Shown one piece after another: positions 7,710 through 16,314 of a stretch of 64,000 bases of DNA (the first letter of the stretch is position 1; every line of letters begins with the position of its first letter). The notes under the pieces were generated by a model, which saw nothing but the letters and a program-made list of their open reading frames with translations, ran no database searches and had not been told where the DNA came from. Made by a program: the position numbers and the translations under genes. The stretch is from Ruminococcus sp. (lineage in GTDB: Bacteria; Bacillota; Clostridia; Oscillospirales; Acutalibacteraceae), in NCBI GenBank assembly GCA_017411385.1, contig JAFQQF010000009.1:41891-105890 (forward strand), written 5' to 3'.

Positions 7710-8894
7710 TTGAAAAAATCAATCACATTACTTTTCATCGCCGCAGCGGTTGTGTTATTCAGCCTCTGCGGTGTGTTTTTTTACGCAAAAGCACCAAAAT
7801 CACAGCCGGTAAAGGCAGAGGTAAGCTTGGGTTCGGAGGCTTCCTGCTTTTCGCTTTCTCAGGCAAGAAAGTATATATATCTATGCTCCCTTGCATCTGA
7901 CGAAGAAGCTCTCTGTGAAAAGCTTCAACTTATGGAATATGAAAAATTCAGGTATATATCCCGTAATCAGGAGGATACATTTGGAAGCGGAATCGCTTTC
8001 TCTGCTTGTGAAAAAACCGAAGGCGAGAAAACCACCTTGCTTTTGGTGCTTCGGGGCACTCACAAGGGTGAGTGGTACTCAAATTTTAATATCGGAGAAG
8101 GCACAGAGCACGCAGGTTTTTCTGCCGCAACGGACTTTGCTCAGAAAGAAATCGAAGAATATATAGCTGCAAACAAGCTTTCAAAGCAGAGCCTCGACGT
8201 GGTGATTACAGGCCATTCACGAGGCGGAGCGGTGGCAAATCTGCTGGCAAAAAGGCTTGTGGACTCAAAAGAGTACAAATCGGTCACCGCCTATACCTTT
8301 GCAACTCCCAACACAACTACAGCAGAAAACGCTAAAGCTTTGGAGTACAGCACCATCTATAACATTATTAATCCCGAGGATTTTATCGGCTACATTCCTC
8401 TTAAAAAGTGGGGCTACACAAGATACGGTATAGATATGGAATTTCTCAGAAACACAGATGAGAATTACGAGGAAAACTACACCGCTATGCAGAAAATTTT
8501 TGAGGAGCTTACGGGCTACCCTCACACAGGCTATCCCTTTGGTGCTTCAGACGTGCAGATTTTCCTTAATACTGCCTACAAAATTGCACCTACAGTTAGC
8601 GATTATTACAATAAAGAGCTTACCGTTGCACCGCACCGACTGACTCTCTATGACTATATGCAGAAGGTAGGAGCACTCCTTAGCGGCGACGACACTCTGG
8701 CAAACGGAATGTTTCTTCTTTCAAGCTCTGCAACCCCTCTTTTTGATACCCTCACAAGGTTTATGATGGAGGGTATTTCACTTGAGGATATGGCAAAGAG
8801 TGCAGACATTACTACCTCTGCCGTGAGCTGCGGACACACCTACGAAACCTATATGGCTTGGCTTGAGGTATTGCCCGAAGATTACTTCCTGTAG
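7710..8894 (+). CDS. Class 3 lipase, membrane-anchored or secreted
   Basis: 394 residues. An N-terminal hydrophobic segment (about 7-26) follows a basic start, so the protein is exported or anchored. The alpha/beta-hydrolase core has GHSRGG (nucleophile Ser at the elbow), with LVLRGTHKGEW before it as the oxyanion strand, and YNIINPEDFIGYIP as the acidic part. The family hydrolyses ester bonds in glycerolipids. TTG at 7710 is chosen because AAGAAGG lies 8 nt upstream; an earlier in-frame start would overlap mgtE. The substrate is unknown. Confidence 0.85.
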   Translation: MKKSITLLFIAAAVVLFSLCGVFFYAKAPKSQPVKAEVSLGSEASCFSLSQARKYIYLCSLASDEEALCEKLQLMEYEKFRYISRNQEDTFGSGIAFSACEKTEGEKTTLLLVLRGTHKGEWYSNFNIGEGTEHAGFSAATDFAQKEIEEYIAANKLSKQSLDVVITGHSRGGAVANLLAKRLVDSKEYKSVTAYTFATPNTTTAENAKALEYSTIYNIINPEDFIGYIPLKKWGYTRYGIDMEFLRNTDENYEENYTAMQKIFEELTGYPHTGYPFGASDVQIFLNTAYKIAPTVSDYYNKELTVAPHRLTLYDYMQKVGALLSGDDTLANGMFLLSSSATPLFDTLTRFMMEGISLEDMAKSADITTSAVSCGHTYETYMAWLEVLPEDYFL

Positions 8895-8916
8895 GATGCG
8901 CAAGCCCCCTTTTTAG

Positions 8917-9070
8917 ATATAAGGCTCCCTTGCCTAAAGGGAGCTGTCAGCGAAGCTGACTGAGGGATTGAAAGTTGAGCAGAAACTTAGCGTGTGAATC
9001 CCCCCTGAATGGCATTCGCCATTCTCCCCCCTTTAGGCAAGGGGGGCTTTTGTGGATTGGGATTTGAATT
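8917..9070. repeat. Dispersed palindromic repeats downstream of the lipase gene
   Basis: An inverted-orientation short unit (GCTCCCTTGCCTAAAGGGAGC, about 8923-8943) is followed by a full copy (about 8997-9070) of the element found twice at 5892-6022. Both contain strong G/C hairpins and could end the lipase transcript. Confidence 0.75.
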
Positions 9071-9080
9071 GAATAAAAAG

Positions 9081-9125
9081 AACTCCCTCGGCAACACTAA
9101 CAAAAAAGTTAAGAGGGAGTTTTTT
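9081..9125 (+). promoter_or_regulatory. Terminator-like hairpin containing the ldh ribosome site
   Basis: AACTCCCTC (9081-9089) pairs perfectly with GAGGGAGTT (9113-9121); the loop has an inner TAAC/GTTA pairing; six T follow and end directly at the ATG (9126). The 3' arm is also the Shine-Dalgarno sequence (GAGGGAG). The structure would both block ribosome access and resemble an intrinsic terminator. Confidence 0.6.
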
Positions 9126-10070
9126 ATGGCGACAAACAGCAGAAAGGTTGTGCTTGTAGGCACGGGTATGGTGGGTATGAGCTTTGCCTATGCAAGTCTT
9201 AATCAGAATATCTGCGATGAGCTGGTGCTTATTGATATTGATGCTCTGCGTGCTTCGGGTGAGGCAATGGATTTGAACCACGGACTTGCTTTTTCACAGG
9301 CGAGTATGAAAATCCGAGCAGGAGATTACACAGAGTGTAGGGATGCGGACATAGTGGTAATCTGTGCAGGAGTAAACCAAAAGGAGGGTGAGTCAAGGCT
9401 TCAGCTTCTCTCACGAAACGCCGAGGTTTTCAGGAGTGTAGTAGCTCCTGTTATTGAAAGTGGCTTTGACGGAATTTTTCTTGTGGCTACAAACCCTGTG
9501 GATGTGATGACAAGGCTTACCTTTGAGCTGTCGGGGTTTGATGATTGCAGGGTTATCGGCACAGGTACCACCCTTGATACAGCCAGACTTCGGTATCTTT
9601 TGGGCGAATATTTTCATCTTGACCCAAGGAATGTTCATGCCTATGTTATCGGCGAGCACGGGGACTCGGAGTTTACTCCTTGGTCACAGGCTCTTCTTGC
9701 TACAAAGCCTGTGTTGAAGGTGCTTGAGGATAACAAGAATAAGTTCTTCTACTCGGATTTAGAGAGAATCAGTGTTGAGGTGAAAAACGCGGCGCAGAAA
9801 ATCATAAGGGCAAAGCGAGCCACCTACTACGGCATCGGAATGTCTATTGCACGAATTGTCAGAGCAATACTTTCAGACGAGCACAGCGTGCTGACCGTAA
9901 GCGGCAGACTCAGGGGAGAATACGGCAGGACAGATGTTTTCCTCGGCAACCCCTGTATCATCGGAAGAAGTGGCATCGACCGCACCATTGAGCTTACCCT
10001 CACCAAAGCAGAGCTTGAGAAATTTCATCGTAGTTGCGACATACTTGCAGAAAGCTTTTCTCAGCTGTAA
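9126..10070 (+). CDS. ldh: L-lactate dehydrogenase
   Basis: 314 residues. Rossmann fold at the N-terminus with VVLVGTGMVGMSFAYA (Gly-rich NAD loop) and the Asp pair (LIDID) that selects NADH. Catalytic motifs: TNPVDVMTRL, GTGTTLDTARLRYLLGEYF (Asp/Arg of the relay and pyruvate-binding Arg), and IGEHGDSEF with the catalytic His. It reduces pyruvate to L-lactate and recycles NAD+ in fermentation. The true start is ATG 9126, preceded by GAGGGAG. Malate dehydrogenase is less likely given the GEHGDSE and DTARLR context. Its start lies in an unusual hairpin. Confidence 0.93.
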   Translation: MATNSRKVVLVGTGMVGMSFAYASLNQNICDELVLIDIDALRASGEAMDLNHGLAFSQASMKIRAGDYTECRDADIVVICAGVNQKEGESRLQLLSRNAEVFRSVVAPVIESGFDGIFLVATNPVDVMTRLTFELSGFDDCRVIGTGTTLDTARLRYLLGEYFHLDPRNVHAYVIGEHGDSEFTPWSQALLATKPVLKVLEDNKNKFFYSDLERISVEVKNAAQKIIRAKRATYYGIGMSIARIVRAILSDEHSVLTVSGRLRGEYGRTDVFLGNPCIIGRSGIDRTIELTLTKAELEKFHRSCDILAESFSQL

Positions 10071-10198
10071 TAAGCCCCCCTTGCCTAACGGGTGATGTTC
10101 TTAGCGGAGAATTTATGCTTTGAGCAAAGTGCAAGCATCGCATTTGACTAGTCAAACGCAAATATGGGCTAAGCCCAAACCCTTATAACGACAGAAAG

Positions 10199-10239
10199 AG
10201 ATAACAAATCGGTTCATAGCCGAAATGTTATCTTTTTTT
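10199..10239 (+). terminator. Intrinsic terminator after ldh
   Basis: AGATAACA (10199-10206) pairs with TGTTATCT (10226-10233) around an inner CGG/CCG pairing, followed by a run of T. Confidence 0.75.
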
Positions 10240-10249
10240 CTGTTGGTTT

Positions 10250-10420
10250 AATGAAATCGTTGCGCGGCAACGATGAAATCTTCACTTCGTTCAGATGAAA
10301 TCCAAGGACAAGTCCTCGGATGAAATCAAATCCGTCTAAATACAACCCTGCGAAGCAGGATTTCATCGCAAACGCGATTTCATCCACCAGAGGTGGATTT
10401 CACCCGTCGAAGACGGATTT
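10250..10420. repeat. Array of small hairpins joined by GATGAAATC, then the spacer inverted
   Basis: ATGAAATC/GATGAAATC appears at 10251, 10272, 10294 and 10319. The inverted form GATTTCATC appears at 10359 and 10376, with a degenerate copy near 10396. Between spacers are compact hairpins: ATCGTTGC/GCAACGAT, AGGAC/GTCCT, CCTGC/GCAGG, CGC/GCG, CCACC/GGTGG. AAATCCGTC (10328-10336) pairs with GACGGATTT (10411-10419), enclosing the second half. No coding region is visible from 10071 to 10567. Confidence 0.75.
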
Positions 10421-10567
10421 GGCTGCGTGTTCTCCGTTAAGGATAACACGCTAAAACGCAGGGATATTTTTTGTCTTTTGTGTTGAAATTATTTTACAAT
10501 TATGTTAGAATACACATTGCTATAATGATATTTACTATTAGAAATTTGCTGAAAAGGGAGTTTTGTT

Positions 10568-11056
10568 GTGAACGAGTCTTTTTCAACAATAGAAGAAGCA
10601 GTTGCCCGCGAACACTTTGTTATTACTCCGCACGGAGTTAGTATGTGGCCTATGATAAGAAACGGTAAGGATACCGTGCTTATAGAGCCTGTTAACGGCA
10701 GACTGAAAAAATATGATATACCCCTTTATAAAGATAAAAGGGGCAGATATGTAGTCCACAGAATTATTGAGGTTACCGACACAGGTTATGTTATTTGCGG
10801 TGATGGTTTGTATGAAAAGGAGTATGATATCACCGACGATAATATCTTAGGTGTTGTGGACGGGTTTTACAGAAAAGAGAAATTCATCCCCTGCACAAAC
10901 AAGGGATATATGAGATATGTAAAATTATGGGTAGGAATGATGTTTATGCGTAAGCCCATAATCAAAACGGTCAGAAAATGCAGGCGTGCAAAACAGCTCA
11001 TCAAGGAGTACTTTCTTCGCATTGTAAAAGGCAAAGGCCATTATAACAAAAAGTAA
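10568..11056 (+). CDS. S24/S26-type (signal-peptidase-like) serine peptidase
   Basis: 162 residues, GTG start after AAGGGAG. It carries the GVSMWPMI motif (Ser about residue 25 as nucleophile) and later RYVVHRIIEV (His about 64), the Ser-His arrangement of the SipW/ER-type S26 group and the S24/S26 family. CGDGLYEKEYDI matches the 'GD(N/G)' box. There is no clear N-terminal membrane segment, so it may not be a normal exported-protein signal peptidase; a weak hydrophobic stretch occurs near 118-128. Small proteins of this kind often neighbour peptide-maturation or PqqD genes; none is seen here. Ends at a terminator. Confidence 0.75.
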   Translation: MNESFSTIEEAVAREHFVITPHGVSMWPMIRNGKDTVLIEPVNGRLKKYDIPLYKDKRGRYVVHRIIEVTDTGYVICGDGLYEKEYDITDDNILGVVDGFYRKEKFIPCTNKGYMRYVKLWVGMMFMRKPIIKTVRKCRRAKQLIKEYFLRIVKGKGHYNKK

Positions 11057-11072
11057 AATATTAATCATTATG

Positions 11073-11107
11073 AAGCAGTCGGCAGAGGTTCTGTCGGCTG
11101 CTTTTTT
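11073..11107 (+). terminator. Intrinsic terminator after the S24/S26 peptidase gene
   Basis: AAGCAG-CGGCAG pairs with CTGTCGGCTGCTT (one G-U), followed by TTTTTT. Confidence 0.85.
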
Positions 11108-11296
11108 GTGCCATATTAGCACGCTAAATTTTATACACGCTGATAACAAAAAAAGACAATCAAGGTTTAATTTGGAAATAAAAGATAAATTCACGCCATA
11201 ATTACAAGTGAAAAAAATAGGAATGAACTTGTGCGATTCCATTTATTTTGCTAAAATCATCTTAAGGTTTTGAAATCGTTCAAGGAGGAATTAGCT

Positions 11297-14275
11297 ATGC
11301 TTCGTAAAAGACTTATCAGCTTAGTAATGGTGTTTTGCTTGATTGCATCGGCTTTTTGCCTGCCTGCAGTTAATGCGGCAGAGCTTGACACAGCAGAGGT
11401 TTCTGCTTCTGCAGAGCTTTCACAGGTTGGTGCAAATTACGGATTGGCAAAAAACATACAGGATGGTAATATTCTGCACTGCTTCAACTGGAAGTACAAC
11501 GATATTAAGGCAGAACTTAAGAATATTGCAGAGGCAGGCTTTACCTCGGTTCAGACTTCTCCTGCACAGCCTGCAGGCGGCGGTGAATGGTATTGGCTGT
11601 ATCAGCCTTATGGCTTTTATGTAGGCACAAATTCTCTTGGCTCAAAGGGTGACTTGCAGTCCCTTTGTCAGGAGGCTGACAAATACGGCATCAAGGTTGT
11701 GGTTGACGTTGTTGCCAACCACTTAAACGGCGATACAAACCGCGTTCAGGACGACCTTAAGGATAATCAGTACTGGCACTCCCTCGGCGGTGTAAGCAAC
11801 TGGGCAGACCGCTATCAGGTAACACACGGCGAAATCGGTATGCGTGACCTGAATTCTGAGCACAATTATGTTCAGCAGGTTGTTGCTAAATATATCAATG
11901 AGCTCAAGGGCATTGGTGTAGACGGTATCCGTTGGGATGCCGCAAAGCACATCTCACTTCCCTCTGAGGGATGTAACTTCTGGCCTGCAGTTACAAACAA
12001 CGGACTTTATCATTATGGTGAAATCCTTGTTGGTCCTGACGACAGAGGCTCAGGCAACGAAGGTCTTATGAAGGAATATACCAACTATATGACTGTTACA
12101 GACAGCTCATACGGTATGACTCTCAGAAACTCTTTTGCAGGCGGCGGTGTGCCTTCCTCAAATGGTAACTGGTCCAACAGAGGAATTGCCGCTGACAAGC
12201 TCATCTACTGGGGTGAAAGCCACGATACATGGTCAAACGGTCAGGATTGGGGCTTCTCCAACGGAATGAGCCAGAATACAATTGACAGAGCTTACGCTGT
12301 TGCGGCTTCCCGTGCAGGCACAAACGCTCTCTACTTCTCACGTCCCGGTACTGCTGACAAGAACGGAATTCGTTCAGGTCAGAAGGGCAGTACTTCCTTC
12401 AAGAACAATGAAATTGCAGCTGTTAACCAGCTCAAGAACGCTTGCACAGGTGAGAAAGATTATTACACAACAGGCAACAACTGTGCAGTTGTTTGCCGTG
12501 AAAGCGGTGCGGTTATCGTTGCAGGTTCAGGCGGCGGCTTCTCTGTAAACGTTCCCAACGGCGGCGGTACAACCAAGCCCGGCACATATAAAGACCTTGT
12601 TTCAGGAAGCACATGGACAGTTACTTCCTCTAACATTTCAGGTCAGATTGGCTCTTCGGGTATTGCAGTTCTTCTCAACGCAAAGCCTGCAGGACCTTCT
12701 GCTACAGTTACTCCCGGTTCTCAGAACTATAAGACAGACTCCCTTACACTTACACTTAACTATTCTGATGCAACAAGCGGTCAGTATTCTATTGACGGCG
12801 GTTCATATCAGAGCTTTACAAACGGTCAGAAGATTACCATCGGTGCAGGTCTGAATTACGGCACAAAGACAACTGTTTGTGTTAAGGCTATGTCAAGCAC
12901 AGGCACATCTGACGTGGAAACCTACACATACACAAAGACAGACCCCTCTGCAACAGGTATCTACTTTGATAACTCAGGCAAAAACTGGAACACAGTTTAT
13001 TGCTACATCTATAAAGACGGAAACAATGCTCCCAAGGAATGGCCCGGTACACAGATGCAGAAGGAAAACGGAAACATCTGGTTCTTTGAGCCCCCTGCAG
13101 GCTTCGACAATTGCTTCGTTCTCTTCAACGACGGCAACGGAAATCAGGTTCCCGGTGCAAATGAGTCAGGTCTTCAGTACTCAGGCTCTCCCAAGATTTA
13201 TAAAAACGATTCTTGGGAAGACTTTGCTCCCGTAAATCCTGTTAATCCCACTCAGCCTGTTACCAAGCCCACACAGCCTACACAGCCTACTCAGTCAACA
13301 ACCGAAGCAACAGAAAAGCCCACAGAGAAGCCTGTGCCCGACAATTTTGTTATGCTGGGCGATGTGGACTCAAACACAATCGTAAACATCAAGGATGCAA
13401 CCATCGTTCAGAAGGCAATCGCAGGTCTTGCTGTCTTCAATGAAACAGAAAGATTTGTTGCTGATGTTGATATGGACGGCAATGTTACCATTAAGGACGC
13501 TACACTTCTGCAGAAGTATGTTGCTGAAGTGCTTGGAAGCACCCTTATCGGAACAATGGTTTCTATGAAGGGTGAGGTAATAAAGCCTACACAGCCCGAC
13601 CCCACAGAGCCTTCGCCTTCTCCTACAGCTCCCACACAGGGCAATGAAAACACAATGGACCTTTCATCCCTTGGCGGTAAGGTTGTTGCAATCAAAAACA
13701 ACAGCTTCTCTACTCCTTATGCCTATGTTTGGAAGTCATCCGGCGAAAATGTTATGAGCTGGCCCGGCGAGGCTATGAAAAAGCTCAACTCAGATTATTA
13801 CTATGCAGTTGTACCTGAGGGCTGTGACAGAATTATTTTCAGCAACAACGGCTCAAACCAGACAGGCGATTTGAGCATTGACGGCAATTATTTAATCTAT
13901 AACTGCTCAAAGGGTCAGTGGGACGGAAAGCTCTCTGATGTTGCAGATGTGACAAAGTTCCCTCTGGGCGGCAACAGCAACAATAACAACAATAATAACA
14001 ATAACAACACAAACGGCAATTATATCTACGTTAAGGATAATGCAAGCTGGGGTAATGTGTATTGCCACTCATGGGGTTCTGACGGCGCAGGCACAAGCTG
14101 GCCCGGTACCCAGATGGAGGCAATAGGCGGCGGATACTTCCGCATTGAGCTGCCCTCAGGTCACACAGGTGTTGTGTTCAATAACGGAAGCGGTGCCCAG
14201 ACAGGCGACCTTTCACCTCAGGCAGGCTCCGCTTACAATAACCAGTCTAATAACTGGGAACCCTACAACGGTTGA
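11297..14275 (+). CDS. Secreted GH13 alpha-amylase with starch-binding modules and type I dockerin (amylosome-type)
   Basis: 992 residues. Signal peptide (1-31, ending near VNAA). GH13 barrel about 45-400 with the four conserved regions: DVVANH, GIRWDAAKH (Asp nucleophile), GEIL (acid/base Glu) and ESHDT. Then a chitobiase-C-like segment (about 465-545), a CBM26-like module (about 553-635), a Pro/Thr linker, a dockerin (about 686-748, two Ca2+ loops: DVDSNTIVNIKD and DVDMDGNVTIKD), a second CBM26-like module (about 788-872), an Asn run and a third module to the end. It hydrolyses alpha-1,4 bonds in starch at the cell surface, attached through a cohesin elsewhere in the genome. ATG 11297 follows AAGGAGG. 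The architecture strongly resembles Ruminococcus bromii amylosome enzymes. Confidence 0.95.
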   Translation: MLRKRLISLVMVFCLIASAFCLPAVNAAELDTAEVSASAELSQVGANYGLAKNIQDGNILHCFNWKYNDIKAELKNIAEAGFTSVQTSPAQPAGGGEWYWLYQPYGFYVGTNSLGSKGDLQSLCQEADKYGIKVVVDVVANHLNGDTNRVQDDLKDNQYWHSLGGVSNWADRYQVTHGEIGMRDLNSEHNYVQQVVAKYINELKGIGVDGIRWDAAKHISLPSEGCNFWPAVTNNGLYHYGEILVGPDDRGSGNEGLMKEYTNYMTVTDSSYGMTLRNSFAGGGVPSSNGNWSNRGIAADKLIYWGESHDTWSNGQDWGFSNGMSQNTIDRAYAVAASRAGTNALYFSRPGTADKNGIRSGQKGSTSFKNNEIAAVNQLKNACTGEKDYYTTGNNCAVVCRESGAVIVAGSGGGFSVNVPNGGGTTKPGTYKDLVSGSTWTVTSSNISGQIGSSGIAVLLNAKPAGPSATVTPGSQNYKTDSLTLTLNYSDATSGQYSIDGGSYQSFTNGQKITIGAGLNYGTKTTVCVKAMSSTGTSDVETYTYTKTDPSATGIYFDNSGKNWNTVYCYIYKDGNNAPKEWPGTQMQKENGNIWFFEPPAGFDNCFVLFNDGNGNQVPGANESGLQYSGSPKIYKNDSWEDFAPVNPVNPTQPVTKPTQPTQPTQSTTEATEKPTEKPVPDNFVMLGDVDSNTIVNIKDATIVQKAIAGLAVFNETERFVADVDMDGNVTIKDATLLQKYVAEVLGSTLIGTMVSMKGEVIKPTQPDPTEPSPSPTAPTQGNENTMDLSSLGGKVVAIKNNSFSTPYAYVWKSSGENVMSWPGEAMKKLNSDYYYAVVPEGCDRIIFSNNGSNQTGDLSIDGNYLIYNCSKGQWDGKLSDVADVTKFPLGGNSNNNNNNNNNNTNGNYIYVKDNASWGNVYCHSWGSDGAGTSWPGTQMEAIGGGYFRIELPSGHTGVVFNNGSGAQTGDLSPQAGSAYNNQSNNWEPYNG

Positions 14276-14310
14276 CGCAATTACACTTTTTATAGTGAAT
14301 TTCTTCCTAA

Positions 14311-14350
14311 AACAAGCTGACTCATTTTGGGTCAGCTTGTTCTGTTTTTG
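14311..14350 (+). terminator. Intrinsic terminator after the amylase gene
   Basis: AACAAGCTGAC (14311-14321) pairs exactly with GTCAGCTTGTT (14331-14341), followed by a T-rich tract. Confidence 0.88.
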
Positions 14351-14421
14351 CGTAATTATTGAATTTGAGAATAACAGGGGATATAATAACAACATATTAT
14401 AAATTTTAAAGAGATGATAAA

Positions 14422-15300
14422 ATGTTTGAGTTTGTAAAGCTTGGCAAAAACACATATTGTTATACTATGCCTACCAATGTGGGTTTTTATGTGACAGATG
14501 AAAATGAGGTTTACGTAATAGATACAGGGGTTAATGAAAAATCTGCAAAGAGAATACTGGAGGTTTTGGAAAAACATAGCTGGAGTATCAAGGCGATAAT
14601 TCTGACTCATGCTCATACTGACCACGCAGGAGGCTGTAAATATCTTGTTGAGGCTACAGGATGCACAGCTTATGCCACAAGTGCAGAGAGGGTATTTGTG
14701 GAGCATCCCGATTTGGAGCCGGCGGTTGTATACGGAGCATACCCTTGCAGGGATTTCAGAGGGAAGTTTATGAATACCCCTGCATGTAAAGTGTCCGATA
14801 TAAAGGAGCTTAGTCTGCCTGTGGGTTTTGAGCTTATTCGCCTGCCCGGACATTTTGCAGATATGATAGGAGTGAAAACTCCTGATGATGTGTATTTTCT
14901 GGCGGATGCTGTCATAAGCGATAAAACCCTTGAAAGCTGTCCTATGAGCTACATTTTTGATTTGCAGAGTCAATATGAAACCTTGGAAGAAATAAAGAGA
15001 TATGAGGGGAAGCTGTGCGTGCCTTCTCACGCTGAGCCTACATGGGAGATAGCCTCTCTTGCAAGCTTTAACAAGGAAAGCCTTGACAAGGTGAACGAAA
15101 TTATTCTGAGCTTGCTTGAAAAGCCTGTGAGCGTTGAGGATTTAGTGAGCGAGCTTATGAACCTTTGGGACCTGCCCGAAACTTATATGCAGTATGTGAT
15201 GACCTCGTCAGGTGTCAGAGGGCACCTTGTGTATCTTCGCCATAACTCTCTTGTGGAGTATGAGGTTTCAAAAGGCAGAATGTACTGGAAAAAAGTGTAA
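14422..15300 (+). CDS. MBL-fold metallo-hydrolase
   Basis: 292 residues of the metallo-beta-lactamase fold. THAHTDHAGG provides the HxHxDH metal site, RLPGHFADMIG the next His, FLADAVI the bridging Asp and CVPSHAEP the last His. A C-terminal helical domain (about 210-292) resembles the winged-helix tail seen in some MBL hydrolases. A glyoxalase II-like or general thioester/phosphoester hydrolase role is possible; substrate unknown. The start has a weak GAGATGATAAA site. It stands alone between the amylase terminator and the tRNA. Confidence 0.85.
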   Translation: MFEFVKLGKNTYCYTMPTNVGFYVTDENEVYVIDTGVNEKSAKRILEVLEKHSWSIKAIILTHAHTDHAGGCKYLVEATGCTAYATSAERVFVEHPDLEPAVVYGAYPCRDFRGKFMNTPACKVSDIKELSLPVGFELIRLPGHFADMIGVKTPDDVYFLADAVISDKTLESCPMSYIFDLQSQYETLEEIKRYEGKLCVPSHAEPTWEIASLASFNKESLDKVNEIILSLLEKPVSVEDLVSELMNLWDLPETYMQYVMTSSGVRGHLVYLRHNSLVEYEVSKGRMYWKKV

Positions 15301-15364
15301 TTTTATTGATGAAATACTGGACTTTAATAACCCTGTGTGCTATAATATTCGAGCTTTCAAAAAC

Positions 15365-15441
15365 GTGGGTGTAGCTCAGCTGGTTAGAGTACTTGCTTGA
15401 CATGCAAGGGGTCGATGGTTCAAGTCCATTCATCCACACCA
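15365..15441 (+). tRNA. tRNA-Val (anticodon GAC), CCA encoded
   Basis: A 77-nt cloverleaf: acceptor GTGGGTG/CATCCAC, discriminator A and encoded CCA; D-arm TAGCTCAGCTGGTTAGAG; anticodon stem CTTGC/GCAAG with loop TTGACAT, giving anticodon GAC; T-arm GGTTCAAGTCC. It decodes GUC/GUU. A terminator follows directly. Confidence 0.95.
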
Positions 15442-15444
15442 GGT

Positions 15445-15480
15445 AAAAACCGCTTTTGTCTATGGACAAGGGCGGTTTTT
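15445..15480 (+). terminator. Intrinsic terminator after tRNA-Val
   Basis: AAAAACCGC (15445-15453) pairs with GCGGTTTTT (15472-15480), with an inner CTTTTGTC/GACAAGG helix. Confidence 0.88.
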
Positions 15481-15488
15481 ACAATTAT

Positions 15489-15580
15489 ATCCGTTCCCTG
15501 TGGTCACGGGTGATATATCTTCGATATGATATCACTCTGCGAGCGATGATATATGCTTTCGGCATATAAATGAAACGGAT
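15489..15580. repeat. Hairpin array enclosed by ATCCGTT...AACGGAT
   Basis: The ends ATCCGTT (15489-15495) and AACGGAT (15574-15580) are inverted copies. Inside are CCCTGTG/CACGGG, ATATC/GATAT, CTC/GAG and ATATGC/GCATAT hairpins joined by GATAT-type spacers. Same style as the arrays at 3023-3127 and 10250-10420. Confidence 0.65.
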
Positions 15581-15635
15581 ACATCATTGAAATGCATCGG
15601 GTTTTGTGGTAAAATAAAAAAACGAGGTGATTGCT

Positions 15636-16310
15636 ATGAATTGTCCTAATTGCGGAGGACTTATAAATTTAGAGAAAAGGTATTGCGAGTTTTGTGATAC
15701 TACCTTTACCGAGAAGGAGCTTGGACTTGCAACCGAGGATATACATACAAAATCTATTAAGGAAGAGAAACCCTCAGAGCCTGAGAGGGAAAAGACACTA
15801 ACTGAGCAAAGGCAAGAGGAGCTTGCAAGGGAAAAGGCAAACCGCAAGACTCAGCCTGCAGATATCTCAGCCCGCGAGATAGCCACAGGTGCGGCGGTGC
15901 TGGGTGCGTTTGGACTTTTCTCGGGAATAAGAAGATTTTTCAGAAATCTGAAAAGAACCGTCTGCTTGATTCTCCTTATTATCCTTGAAATCGGCTTTGC
16001 GTTTTTGATGATAAGCGGTAAGGTGACAGAGCTTATGCAGGGTGAAACAGAGGGATTCATCGCTGTGAATATCCTGATTATTGCAAATGCTTTGCTTGCA
16101 GGACTTATAAGCCGAATAGGCAGAATACGTGCAGGCACCGCAATTACCGCCATTGTTAATTTTTTTGCAGTTGTGTGGGTGTTTGTGTATCCGCTCATAG
16201 CCACAGGCTTTGAGGGTGCTACTGCTCAGTCGGTTGCCCTTCTTGCGGTAATCGAGATGGCAGTCCTTGCGGTGAGCGTGCTGTTCTCGCACCTTATTTA
16301 CAGGAGATGA
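15636..16310 (+). CDS. Zinc-ribbon membrane protein
   Basis: 224 residues. Starts with a zinc ribbon (MNCPNCG..., YCEFCD), then a charged coiled-coil-like stretch (about 30-80, Glu/Lys/Arg-rich) and four hydrophobic segments from about 110 to the end. ATG 15636 is preferred, with GAGGTG 6 nt upstream, over GTG 15627. Likely a membrane protein with a cytoplasmic metal-binding head; no family name recognised. The next gene starts 4 nt after its stop. Confidence 0.75.
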   Translation: MNCPNCGGLINLEKRYCEFCDTTFTEKELGLATEDIHTKSIKEEKPSEPEREKTLTEQRQEELAREKANRKTQPADISAREIATGAAVLGAFGLFSGIRRFFRNLKRTVCLILLIILEIGFAFLMISGKVTELMQGETEGFIAVNILIIANALLAGLISRIGRIRAGTAITAIVNFFAVVWVFVYPLIATGFEGATAQSVALLAVIEMAVLAVSVLFSHLIYRR

Positions 16311-16314
16311 TTTT

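Noticed and set aside
9081-9125. Rex-type operator (TTGTTAA...TTAACAA) in the ldh leader
   Set aside because: Only CTAAC-N6-GTTAA is present, in the inverted order, and it forms part of the hairpin loop.
10250-10420. CRISPR-like array
   Set aside because: The repeats are 9 nt and palindromic units vary in size; no cas genes. Treated as a hairpin array.
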